From NCBI GenBank assembly GCA_026005135.1, contig BPKM01000009.1, positions 18,105 through 82,104 of the forward strand: a stretch of 64,000 nucleotides of DNA, in the 5' to 3' direction. The notes beneath the pieces were generated by a model. That model worked only from the letters and a program-made list of their open reading frames with translations. It was not told the origin of the DNA and made no database searches. Positions 10,795-18,450 of this stretch are shown here, piece by piece; position 1 is the stretch's first letter, and each line of letters opens with the position of its first letter. A program made the translations under genes and the position numbers. This DNA is from Leptospiraceae bacterium (lineage in GTDB: Bacteria; Spirochaetota; Leptospiria; Leptospirales; Leptonemataceae).

Positions 10795-11316
10795 TTATGC
10801 ACATAATATTTCAACATCTTCTTCTACTAGCTCCCTTGCTCTGTAAAATCGATGCTCTATCCTGATCTCTGTAACACTTGTTACAAATTCACTGCCAATC
10901 TCCCTTAACGGGACCCTCAATAGAGATACCTTATCATCAAATCTTCTATAACATTCCCATTCTATTAATAATCTTATAATATGACTTACACTATATCCCG
11001 TCATCTCGGATATATCCTTTAATAATTGATGAATATTCTGACTTACTCTTACACAACAATGTTCATAATCATTACATACTATCTGATAAATTTTTTTACT
11101 GGTTTTCTTTTGATTTGCTAATCTTTTTAATCTTTCTATGTATTTAGAAATAAGAAATAAAAACATATCCGAATAGCTGGAATGATGATTTTTTAAATCC
11201 TGTAAATCTTCTTTATAGGGGATATAAATCATAAAGTGTAAAATAGTCGTATTGTTTGATTCCTCTAGTTCTTCGTTAGGACTTTGGATATTCTTTCTAA
11301 TATAAGTAGCCATCAA
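10795..11316 (-). CDS. DUF1564-like protein with possible ribbon-helix-helix segment
   Basis: The 173-residue protein has no signal or membrane segment. The middle stretch (about 105-140, beginning CVRVSQNIHQLLKDI) reads as strand-helix-helix, as in CopG/ribbon-helix-helix proteins. Overall layout, with a conserved C-terminal EIRIEHRFYR, resembles the Leptospira family DUF1564. I make that match from memory, so it is tentative. Its codons look visibly less AT-rich than the neighbours, which fits a transferred accessory gene. It is next to umuDC but divergent from it. Confidence 0.5.
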   Translation of the reverse strand: MMATYIRKNIQSPNEELEESNNTTILHFMIYIPYKEDLQDLKNHHSSYSDMFLFLISKYIERLKRLANQKKTSKKIYQIVCNDYEHCCVRVSQNIHQLLKDISEMTGYSVSHIIRLLIEWECYRRFDDKVSLLRVPLREIGSEFVTSVTEIRIEHRFYRARELVEEDVEILCA

Positions 11317-11509
11317 TAATTATAGTCTAATTTTTATTAAAAATCTTACTAAAAAAATATAAGAAAATCAATTTTTTTTTATAAAATCACAATTTAGAAG
11401 TAAAATTAATAGGAACTATAAAGTATACGGTGTTTTTAGATCGCTTACCTAAAATATATAAAATGGAACGAAAAAAATCCATATTCTCCCAAAATATGCT
11501 ATATATTTA

Positions 11510-11536
11510 TTGACTATTATTTGTATAGTATATAAA
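11510..11536 (+). promoter_or_regulatory. Putative umuDC promoter with overlapping palindrome
   Basis: TTGACT (11510-11515) and TATAAA (11531-11536) are spaced by 15 bp just upstream of umuD. An inverted repeat ACTAT-N7-ATAGT (11513-11529) overlaps the promoter, where an SOS repressor would be expected to bind. No experimentally known operator sequence is matched. The -10 box ends only 10 bp before the ATG, so any leader would be very short. Confidence 0.4.
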
Positions 11537-11546
11537 TGGAATTTCT

Positions 11547-11987
11547 ATGGAAGACCATTATAATTATAAAATGTTTCGTAAAAATTCTCCTTATTTTAAA
11601 ATTGATGAAGAACTTTATAATAAACTTTTACCTATCAGTTACTCTGGATTCCCCAGTCCTGCAGAAGATTTCTTAGAAAAACGAATTGATTTAAATCAAA
11701 TTTTAATTCGTAATCCTAAATCTACTTTTTTTATGAAGGTAAAAGGAAATAGTTTTGATAATCTTATACAGGACGAAGATATTATTCTTGTTGATTGTTC
11801 TCTTTATCCAGTGAATGGCGATTATATAATTGCAATTATAAATGGAGAATTTCATATAAGAAAACTAATCAAAAAAAATAATAAATATTATTTATTAAAT
11901 TTAGAAAATCAGACTATAGAAGATACAGAAACCATTGAAATATGGGGAGTTATAACCTATGTTATCCATCCAGCAAGAAAAAAATAA
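11547..11987 (+). CDS. umuD: UmuD-like DNA polymerase V subunit (S24 peptidase family)
   Basis: This 146-residue protein aligns along its length with UmuD: the cleavage region YSGFPSPAEDF (predicted Ser33-Gly34 bond, Cys-Gly in E. coli), then FLEKRIDLNQILI, then the catalytic serine in GNSF (~Ser69). The lysine of the Ser-Lys dyad (E. coli Lys97 in EFTVKKL) aligns with Arg105 in EFHIRKL, while the next residue is Lys106. If the alignment is right, self-cleavage could be impaired. It overlaps umuC by 29 bp and would form the SOS mutagenesis operon umuDC. Confidence 0.9.
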   Translation: MEDHYNYKMFRKNSPYFKIDEELYNKLLPISYSGFPSPAEDFLEKRIDLNQILIRNPKSTFFMKVKGNSFDNLIQDEDIILVDCSLYPVNGDYIIAIINGEFHIRKLIKKNNKYYLLNLENQTIEDTETIEIWGVITYVIHPARKK

Positions 11988-13263
11988 TAAAATTTTTGCT
12001 CTTGTAGATGCAAATAATTTTTATGCCAGTTGCGAAATAATCTTTAATCCAAAACTAAAAGAAAAACCCGTTATTGTTTTATCAAATAATGATGGTTGTG
12101 TTATATCTCGTTCTCCAGAAGCGAAACAATTGGGTATTAAAATGGGGCAACCTTTTTTCGAAATTCAGGATATAGTAAAAAAACATCGCGTTTATGTTTT
12201 TTCCAGCAATTTTCCTTTATATGCAGATATGAGTTATCGATTTCATGAATCATTAAATTTATTTTTCCCAGAAATAGAAGTTTACTCTGTTGATGAAAGT
12301 TTTATTGATTTAAGTAGCTTAAAAAAATATAATTTAACATCCTATTGTCTTTATGTAAGAAATGAAATCTTACGATGGCTAAAAATTCCTTCCTGTATAG
12401 GAATAGGAAGAACAAAAACCCTTGCTAAACTTGCCAATAAATATGCAAAACAACATCCCGAATTACAAGGTGTTTTTAATTCTATCAATCGAGAAACTAT
12501 ATTATTAAAAAATATGCCAATAGAAGAAGTATGGGGTATTGGTTCAAAATTATCACAATTCTTATATAAAAAGGGAATTCATACACCTTATGATCTTATT
12601 CAACAAAATGATTACTGGATTAAAAAACATCTTAAAATTAACGGTTTAAGAATGGTTTATGAGTTACGTGGAATTTCCTGTTATAACTTAGAATCTTATA
12701 ATCCTCAGAAAAAAAATACAGTAGTTTCTCGATCTTTTGGAACATCTATATCAAATCTTGAAGATCTGGAAAAAATTCTTATGTCCTTTATTGAAAAATT
12801 ATCAGAAAAATTAATTAAACAAAAACAACTGGCAACCTATCTTGGTATTTTTATTAAAAGTAATCCCTTTAATAAAAAAGAACCTTATTATTCTAATTAC
12901 AAGATTAAAAAATTAGAAACACCAACCAATAGTATCAGGATTTTATATCAAAATGCTAAAAAAATACTAAAAAATATTTATAAACCTGAAATTAAATATA
13001 AAAAAATGGGAGTAATTGCATTAAATTTATGTTCGATAGATTCTTTTCAGAAAGATTTATTTGATAATCAGAATTATGATAAGGAACAATTACGAAACGA
13101 AGCTATTCTGAAATTAATGCATTATTATAATCACTCTGGAAAGATTAAAATCCAATTTGCAAAAAATATTCAACTACCTAAGAATACATGGTTTCCCAAA
13201 CAATATCATCTATCAAAAAGATATACAACAGATATTAACGAAATTCCAATTGCAAAAATCTAA
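11959..13263 (+). CDS. umuC: DNA polymerase V catalytic subunit (Y-family)
   Basis: The 434-residue protein shows Y-family polymerase motifs: LVDANNFYASCE (first metal-binding Asp), SNNDGCVISRS, and VYSVDESFIDL with the catalytic DE pair, then the thumb-region IGIGRTKTLAKLAN. Length is typical of UmuC (about 420-435). It performs translesion synthesis once activated with UmuD'. The ATG used overlaps umuD; the conserved start region LVDANNF begins about 14 residues in, so a slightly later start cannot be excluded. Confidence 0.95.
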   Translation: MLSIQQEKNNKIFALVDANNFYASCEIIFNPKLKEKPVIVLSNNDGCVISRSPEAKQLGIKMGQPFFEIQDIVKKHRVYVFSSNFPLYADMSYRFHESLNLFFPEIEVYSVDESFIDLSSLKKYNLTSYCLYVRNEILRWLKIPSCIGIGRTKTLAKLANKYAKQHPELQGVFNSINRETILLKNMPIEEVWGIGSKLSQFLYKKGIHTPYDLIQQNDYWIKKHLKINGLRMVYELRGISCYNLESYNPQKKNTVVSRSFGTSISNLEDLEKILMSFIEKLSEKLIKQKQLATYLGIFIKSNPFNKKEPYYSNYKIKKLETPTNSIRILYQNAKKILKNIYKPEIKYKKMGVIALNLCSIDSFQKDLFDNQNYDKEQLRNEAILKLMHYYNHSGKIKIQFAKNIQLPKNTWFPKQYHLSKRYTTDINEIPIAKI

Positions 13264-13335
13264 AAGTATTCACTTTCTTTGTAAATAGATGTAAAAAAAT
13301 ATCTGTAAAGATTCATTTTTTACGCAACCAAAATA

Positions 13336-13827
13336 TCAATGTCCTTCCAGAGCCTTCTGTACCTGAAATTCTATTTCCTTTTTTAGATTGGGTCCAGAAA
13401 CATAATGTATACATTCACAATTTTTCCAGCTACCACCTCTCGGTGCACATTCCTTTGTCTGAACTCCCTTAATTACACCAGATCGTATGGAATTAATAGC
13501 ATAATTTGTAGCCTGGCCATCTAACATTCCAGATTGGGCTTCTACTGTTTCTCCAATCATTTTTCGAATCATATTATCTAATGCTTGTAATTTTGCTGCC
13601 TCCATACAGGTAGTTTTCATCATTTCCTGATCATCTTTTTCTATAGCATTTTCACTTGCTCTGGCAGATGTTCTTACATAAAAAGTATCTATTCCATTTT
13701 CCGATCTCCAGCCTTCGAATTCTTCTCCTCCCGCAACATGTGTCGCAGAAGAACAATTCATAATATAAAATGATATTCCCCATATAATTAAAATAGACAG
13801 GGTAATAAATATATTTTTTCTCATCAT
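13336..13827 (-). CDS. Predicted lipoprotein, LPP20/LipL41-like character
   Basis: This 163-residue protein has a hydrophobic signal ending FYIMNCSSA (lipobox Cys at about residue 25). The mature part is alpha-helical with an Ala/Glu-rich stretch TSARASENAIE and a C-terminal cysteine cluster (CAPRGGSWKNCEC). The ARA..A pattern followed by a helix recalls LPP20-type surface lipoproteins, but the match is weak. It is isolated between umuC (convergent) and a divergent permease gene. Function is unknown. Confidence 0.7.
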   Translation of the reverse strand: MMRKNIFITLSILIIWGISFYIMNCSSATHVAGGEEFEGWRSENGIDTFYVRTSARASENAIEKDDQEMMKTTCMEAAKLQALDNMIRKMIGETVEAQSGMLDGQATNYAINSIRSGVIKGVQTKECAPRGGSWKNCECIHYVSGPNLKKEIEFQVQKALEGH

Positions 13828-13872
13828 AATAATGTTATATAATTAGACGCTTATTATCGTCAATAAGTTTTT

Positions 13873-14841
13873 ATGAATTATATATATTTTTTATTCTTAG
13901 AATGTTTGATTATTTTTCCTTTCGTAATTGGTTTTTTTATTAAAGAAAAACTAAAATTAGAGGAATGGCAAAAAAAACAATTATCTGAAAGAATGCTTCG
14001 AATTAATTTGATTTATTTTGAGCCATTTATTATTATCTGGTACATTGGAAAATTAGAATTCAATTTATCTACCCTATATTTACCAATAGGTGGCTTGTTT
14101 TTAGTGTTTTTAGGTTTTTTATTTGGATATTTGCTTTCTATTCCTTATTCATTAAGGAATCGTATAACACTTATAGTTAATACTTCCCTCGCAAATCATG
14201 GCTATACTATGGGAGGAATTATTTGTTATTTTATTTTAGGTGAAAAAGGTTTAAGTAAAGCTTTAATTTTTATCAGTTATTTTTATTTTTATTTATATGG
14301 ATTTTTATTCCCCTGGATACAAAAAAAGCAAAATTACTATATAAAAAATCAATCTTTTTCGATAAAACAAAAAATAAAAGATTATCGATTATTTCCTTTA
14401 TATGGATTAATTTTAGGCATACTAATTTTTATTTTTCAGCTACCATTACCTCAATCTTTTTATTTATCTTATATAATACAAATTATGGTTTATATTTCTA
14501 TCATTATTTATTATTTTTCCTTAGGTATAAACTTAGAATTTAAGAAATTATCACTAAGAAAAAACAATATTGTAAAAAAGATCTTATTAATTAAGTTTAT
14601 TATAATTCCATTGATAACATTTATTGTATTAAAAATTATACCAGAAAACTTACTATCACTATTTGATAAAAAAGTAATTTTTATTATGTCTTTTATGCCT
14701 GGAGCGGTATATTCTATTGTATCCAGTATTATTTTCAATTTAAATATACAATTAACAATTCAGATATTCGTTTGGAGTACAATTACTTTTTTAATTGGAA
14801 TCCTACCATTATTATATTTATTTTTAATAAAGTTATTTTAA
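13873..14841 (+). CDS. Polytopic membrane protein, AEC-type permease-like
   Basis: The 322-residue protein is almost entirely hydrophobic with about nine or ten predicted membrane segments. The spacing of two five-helix halves, NTSLANHGYTMGG in the first half and the C-terminal MPGAVYSIVSS helix resemble auxin-efflux-carrier (AEC) family permeases. The identification rests on topology rather than diagnostic residues, so another BART-superfamily carrier is possible. The transported substrate is unknown. Confidence 0.55.
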   Translation: MNYIYFLFLECLIIFPFVIGFFIKEKLKLEEWQKKQLSERMLRINLIYFEPFIIIWYIGKLEFNLSTLYLPIGGLFLVFLGFLFGYLLSIPYSLRNRITLIVNTSLANHGYTMGGIICYFILGEKGLSKALIFISYFYFYLYGFLFPWIQKKQNYYIKNQSFSIKQKIKDYRLFPLYGLILGILIFIFQLPLPQSFYLSYIIQIMVYISIIIYYFSLGINLEFKKLSLRKNNIVKKILLIKFIIIPLITFIVLKIIPENLLSLFDKKVIFIMSFMPGAVYSIVSSIIFNLNIQLTIQIFVWSTITFLIGILPLLYLFLIKLF

Positions 14842-15013
14842 GATTTCTCTTTTATTAAATGAAACGGTCTTTCAAATAATAAATAAAATATATATCCAAA
14901 ACCACAGCAAATGCCCTTAATGCATGAAATGGAATACTATCCTGTTTACTTTTCTGAAAGATTTCTAAAAAATAAGACTTTTTGTGCATCTTTATACTTT
15001 TATTATGATTTTT

Positions 15014-15098
15014 TGGGCAGGGGAGGATTCGAACCTCCGTAACCCTTCCGGGTGCCAGATTTACAGTCTGGTGCCATTAACCGCTCGGCCACCTGCCC
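15014..15098 (-). tRNA. tRNA-Tyr (GTA)
   Basis: On the minus strand the acceptor GGGCAGG pairs with CCTGCCC at the 3' end. The anticodon loop CTGTAAA gives anticodon GTA. A long variable arm and the T-loop GGTTCGAATCC are present, as expected for bacterial tRNA-Tyr. About 85 nt. The 3' CCA is not encoded. It lies 4 bp downstream of tRNA-Thr on the same strand, so both are probably cut from one precursor. Confidence 0.95.
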
Positions 15099-15102
15099 AA
15101 AA

Positions 15103-15178
15103 TGGTGCTGCCTGTAGGATTCGAACCCACGACCTGCTGATTACAAGTCAGCCGCTCTACCAACTGAGCTAAGGCAGC
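15103..15178 (-). tRNA. tRNA-Thr (TGT)
   Basis: The minus strand gives acceptor GCTGCCT/AGGCAGC, a D-loop AGCTCAGTTGGTAGAGC, the anticodon loop TTTGTAA (anticodon TGT) and T-loop GGTTCGAATCC. 76 nt including an apparent encoded CCA, which the neighbouring tRNA-Tyr lacks. It is the upstream member of a two-tRNA cluster. Confidence 0.96.
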
Positions 15179-15290
15179 ATAATGCGTAAATCCAACTTTA
15201 TTTTTTTTATATGTACGTCAATTAAAATATACAATATTTTCTTCTATGGCAACAAATTATTATTAATAAAGAATTTCAACTTGATTTATC

Positions 15291-16643
15291 TTACAACATT
15301 TCTTTTAATATTTTGAAAATTACTTCATAGATTTTTTTTAATTCCATTTTTTCTATAATATATGGTGGTACAATATATAAAATATTACCTAAGGGTCTAA
15401 TTAATGCGCCATTTTTTACAGAAAAATCAATAACTTCAAGATTAAATGTTTTTAAAGCTTCTTTGGATATTTTTACTACTACAGCTGCAACAGAACCAAA
15501 ATATCTTGTTTCTTTAATTTTATGATTTACAGAAGATTGTTTTAATTCTTCTAAAAATTCTTTATGCCATTTTTCAATTAAAGAAATTTTATTTTTTATA
15601 TCTAATTGTTCATATAATTCTATAGAAGAAATACTTATAGCACAACCTATGGGATTTCCAGTCATAGAATGGCCATGAAATAATGTATGTTGTTTATTAT
15701 CAGAATAAAATCCTTGATATACTTTTTCTTTACACATAGTAACAGCAAATGTTGCATAACCTGCGGGTAATCCTTTACTTAAAGCAAGAATATCTGGATA
15801 AATTCCTGCATGTTCATAGGCAAAATATGGTCCTGTTCTTCCAGCCCCTGTAAAGACTTCATCACATATCATAAAAATATTATAATTGTCACATAATTCT
15901 CGAATTTTTTTTAAAACAATAGGATGATACATTAACATTCCAGCAGCACCCTGAATTAAAGGTTCTATAACAATACCACATACTTCTTTATGAAATTTTT
16001 CAAAATAATTATCTAATTGTTTTAATAAAGGTTGTAATTCCTGTTTTGCTAACTGTTCATCAAACATTCCCATTTCTGAACTATAAGACATAGGTATATG
16101 GATAACATTAAAAAGTAAAGGTTCATAAACTTTATGAAAATCAGAACGAGCACCAAGAGACATAGTTCCAAATGTATCGCCATGATAACCATTTTCTAAA
16201 ACAAAAAACGTTTTTTTTTGGAACAACCCTTGATTTTGAAAATATTGATAGGCCATTTTCGCTGCAATTTCCATTGCAGTAGAACCATCATCAGAATAAA
16301 ATACTCGCGATAATGTATGATTGGACTTCTCGGATAACATCTTCGCTAATTTTAAAGCTGGTTCATGTTCCATACTTGCATAAATCACATGTTCTAAAAT
16401 ATCTAATTGTTTTTTAATCGCTTCTTTTAATGGTTTACAATTATGTCCATAGATGCTAACCCACCAAGAACTTATAGCATCAATAAATTGAATAGAATTC
16501 CCATCATAATCATATCCATATAAATATACCCCTTCTCCTTTTTCGATAAAAAAGGGTTCTTTTGCAAGTTTCATTGGAGTAAAGGGCCACCAGATATGTT
16601 GTTTGTGAATATTTCGAAAATACTGCAATTGATTTTTATCCAT
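15291..16643 (-). CDS. bioA: Adenosylmethionine-8-amino-7-oxononanoate aminotransferase
   Basis: BioA makes 7,8-diaminopelargonate from KAPA using S-adenosylmethionine, a biotin-synthesis step. Seen here: HIWWPFTPM at the N-terminus, YSDDGSTAMEIA, the FENGYHGDT-like ENGYHGDTFG, the PLP aspartate in CDEVFTGAGRTG, and the PLP lysine in ALSKGLPAG. The frame can start at GTG 16661, ATG 16652 or ATG 16643; I chose 16643 because it leaves the usual short lead before HIW.PFT. No other bio genes are nearby, so biotin genes are dispersed or the step is isolated. Confidence 0.93.
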   Translation of the reverse strand: MDKNQLQYFRNIHKQHIWWPFTPMKLAKEPFFIEKGEGVYLYGYDYDGNSIQFIDAISSWWVSIYGHNCKPLKEAIKKQLDILEHVIYASMEHEPALKLAKMLSEKSNHTLSRVFYSDDGSTAMEIAAKMAYQYFQNQGLFQKKTFFVLENGYHGDTFGTMSLGARSDFHKVYEPLLFNVIHIPMSYSSEMGMFDEQLAKQELQPLLKQLDNYFEKFHKEVCGIVIEPLIQGAAGMLMYHPIVLKKIRELCDNYNIFMICDEVFTGAGRTGPYFAYEHAGIYPDILALSKGLPAGYATFAVTMCKEKVYQGFYSDNKQHTLFHGHSMTGNPIGCAISISSIELYEQLDIKNKISLIEKWHKEFLEELKQSSVNHKIKETRYFGSVAAVVVKISKEALKTFNLEVIDFSVKNGALIRPLGNILYIVPPYIIEKMELKKIYEVIFKILKEML

Positions 16644-16791
16644 AAAAACCATTTTTATCACTTGTTATTATTAATAAATATTTTTATATATAATTTTGTT
16701 ATATAAATTCAACAGTAATATTCATCACAAATATATCTTAAATAAAATTTTTATTTTTTAAATATATTTTTTTATTTACAAATATACCATT

Positions 16792-16829
16792 TTGAATTTT
16801 AATTATCTATACCAGATATAATTCTGGTA
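16792..16829 (+). promoter_or_regulatory. Promoter with perfect inverted repeat around the -10 box
   Basis: A perfect inverted repeat TACCAGA / TCTGGTA (16810-16816 and 16823-16829) has TATAAT exactly in its centre (16817-16822). A weak -35 TTGAAT lies at 16792-16797, 19 bp upstream. A repressor bound to this palindrome would cover the -10 box of the DUF4189 gene. The regulator is unknown. Confidence 0.45.
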
Positions 16830-16850
16830 CTAAATTTTAAGGAGATGTAT

Positions 16851-17225
16851 ATGAAATTCAAAAAAAAACTTTTATTAGGTATGGGATTTATATTAGGATT
16901 AATGGCTGGTAGTTCCCTTATTGCAGATACCGCTATTTATTTTTGCCAGGAAACATCTGCATATGGAGCTGCATGGGGTGTACCATTAGCGAGAGCAAGG
17001 CAAGTAGCAAAACAATATTGTGAACAAAATGGTGGAACCAACTGTCAGGAACTTATAAGCTGTAAAACAGGATTTGCTGCAATTGTAACAGATAATGAAG
17101 GAACAATAGGTGCTTCCTGTGGTGCACGTACTCAACAAGAAGCAGATAAAGGAGCTATTGAAAGTTGTCAGCAATATAGTGAAAATCCTTCTGCCTGTAC
17201 AATTAAACATCAATGGCGAGGATAA
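16851..17225 (+). CDS. Secreted DUF4189-domain protein
   Basis: After an N-terminal signal peptide (KFKKKLLLGMG then a hydrophobic stretch to about residue 25) the mature ~100 residues carry several cysteines and the pattern GAAWGVPLARARQVA with a central GFAAIV and C-terminal KHQW, as in the DUF4189 family of small secreted proteins. I chose ATG 16851 rather than 16845 because AAGGAG sits 1 bp before the first but about 7 bp before the second. A strong terminator follows, so it is transcribed alone. Function of the family is unknown. Confidence 0.75.
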   Translation: MKFKKKLLLGMGFILGLMAGSSLIADTAIYFCQETSAYGAAWGVPLARARQVAKQYCEQNGGTNCQELISCKTGFAAIVTDNEGTIGASCGARTQQEADKGAIESCQQYSENPSACTIKHQWRG

Positions 17226-17234
17226 ATATTATTA

Positions 17235-17272
17235 AAAGAACAGGTATTCTTAATAGTACCTGTTCTTTTTTT
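17235..17272 (+). terminator. Rho-independent terminator
   Basis: The 12-bp stem AAAGAACAGGTA / TACCTGTTCTTT with a 10-nt loop is followed by a T run, 10 bp after the DUF4189 stop codon. Confidence 0.9.
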
Positions 17273-17325
17273 ATTCTATAAAATTTTACGTTGCCATAAA
17301 AAGGATTTAAATTAAATTATCTTTA

Positions 17326-18450
17326 ATGATACAACCATGGGATATAAAAAAGATATTTATTGATAATTCTTTAAATAAAGACCATAATCCAATAATTCAA
17401 AATATCTTAAAAAATACACAAAATACATCTATCAAGATTGAATTTATTGATAATCCAAAAGAAATATTTGATTATTATTTAAAACATGGTTCTTTATTCG
17501 AAAAAGATACACTTCTTGTTTATCGTCATCAGGGTAAATTTATTTCTTCCTGTCCAGGATCAGATGGAATGGTATGCTGTCAGTACTTTGTTATTAATTT
17601 TGGGATAGGTTGTTTGTATGATTGTCATTATTGTTATCTACAAAACTTTATGAATCAACCATTAATGACTGTTTTTGGTAATTTAGAAGATCTTTTTTCC
17701 GAAATAGAAAAAAAGATTAAAGGAAAAAATTTTCATTTTCGTATTGGAACAGGTGAATATACAGATTCTTTAGCATTAGATCCTATTATAGAAATATCTC
17801 CTATTTTAGTAAATTATTTTGCCCAATTAGAAAATGCTACCTTAGAATTAAAAACAAAATCAAATCATATCGAAAAATTATTAAATTTAAATCATAACAA
17901 TCATACAGTAGTTGCATGGTCTTTAAATCCTCCAGAAATTATTGATAAAATAGAACCGGGAACAGCCAGTTTAAAAGAACGTTTAGAAGCTGCAAAAAGA
18001 GTTCAGGAAGCTGGTTATAAATTAGCATTCCATTTTGATCCAATGATATATCATGATAATTGGGAAAAAAATTATAAAGAATTATTAGACCAATTATTTG
18101 CTACAATTGATACAAATCGCATTGCCTGGATTTCTCTGGGAACTTTTCGTTATTCTATTGGGCAAAAAGAAATTATGCAAAAAAGATTTTTAGACGATAA
18201 TTTAACCAAACAAGAAATGGTTCAAGGAAGTGATAAGAAGTTCCGTTATTTTAAAACGATACGGCAAGAGATGTATGCTACAATTAAAAGTTATATTGAT
18301 AAAAAAGATCCAAAGTTATTTTCTTATCTTTGCATGGAAACACAATATATGTGGGAAAAAATTTATCAATTTGTACCTCAATCTTCCAAGAATCTGGATA
18401 GTTATTTCGAAAATCGTAGAATCTATATGGAGTCATTATCAAAAAGTTGA
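17326..18450 (+). CDS. SplB-like radical SAM protein (spore photoproduct lyase family)
   Basis: The 374-residue protein has the radical-SAM cluster motif CLYDCHYC (Cys ~96, 100, 103) followed by YLQNFMN, and later a TGEYTDSLALD segment, both typical of the SplB/COG1533 family. True spore photoproduct lyase repairs thymine dimers in spores. Members in non-sporulating bacteria have uncertain roles, so photoproduct repair is only a suggestion. The last ~80 nt overlap the frame of the OmpA-like gene downstream. Confidence 0.8.
   Translation: MIQPWDIKKIFIDNSLNKDHNPIIQNILKNTQNTSIKIEFIDNPKEIFDYYLKHGSLFEKDTLLVYRHQGKFISSCPGSDGMVCCQYFVINFGIGCLYDCHYCYLQNFMNQPLMTVFGNLEDLFSEIEKKIKGKNFHFRIGTGEYTDSLALDPIIEISPILVNYFAQLENATLELKTKSNHIEKLLNLNHNNHTVVAWSLNPPEIIDKIEPGTASLKERLEAAKRVQEAGYKLAFHFDPMIYHDNWEKNYKELLDQLFATIDTNRIAWISLGTFRYSIGQKEIMQKRFLDDNLTKQEMVQGSDKKFRYFKTIRQEMYATIKSYIDKKDPKLFSYLCMETQYMWEKIYQFVPQSSKNLDSYFENRRIYMESLSKS

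Noticed and set aside
14984..15172. 62-codon plus-strand ORF
   Set aside because: It is the antisense translation of the tRNA-Tyr and tRNA-Thr genes.
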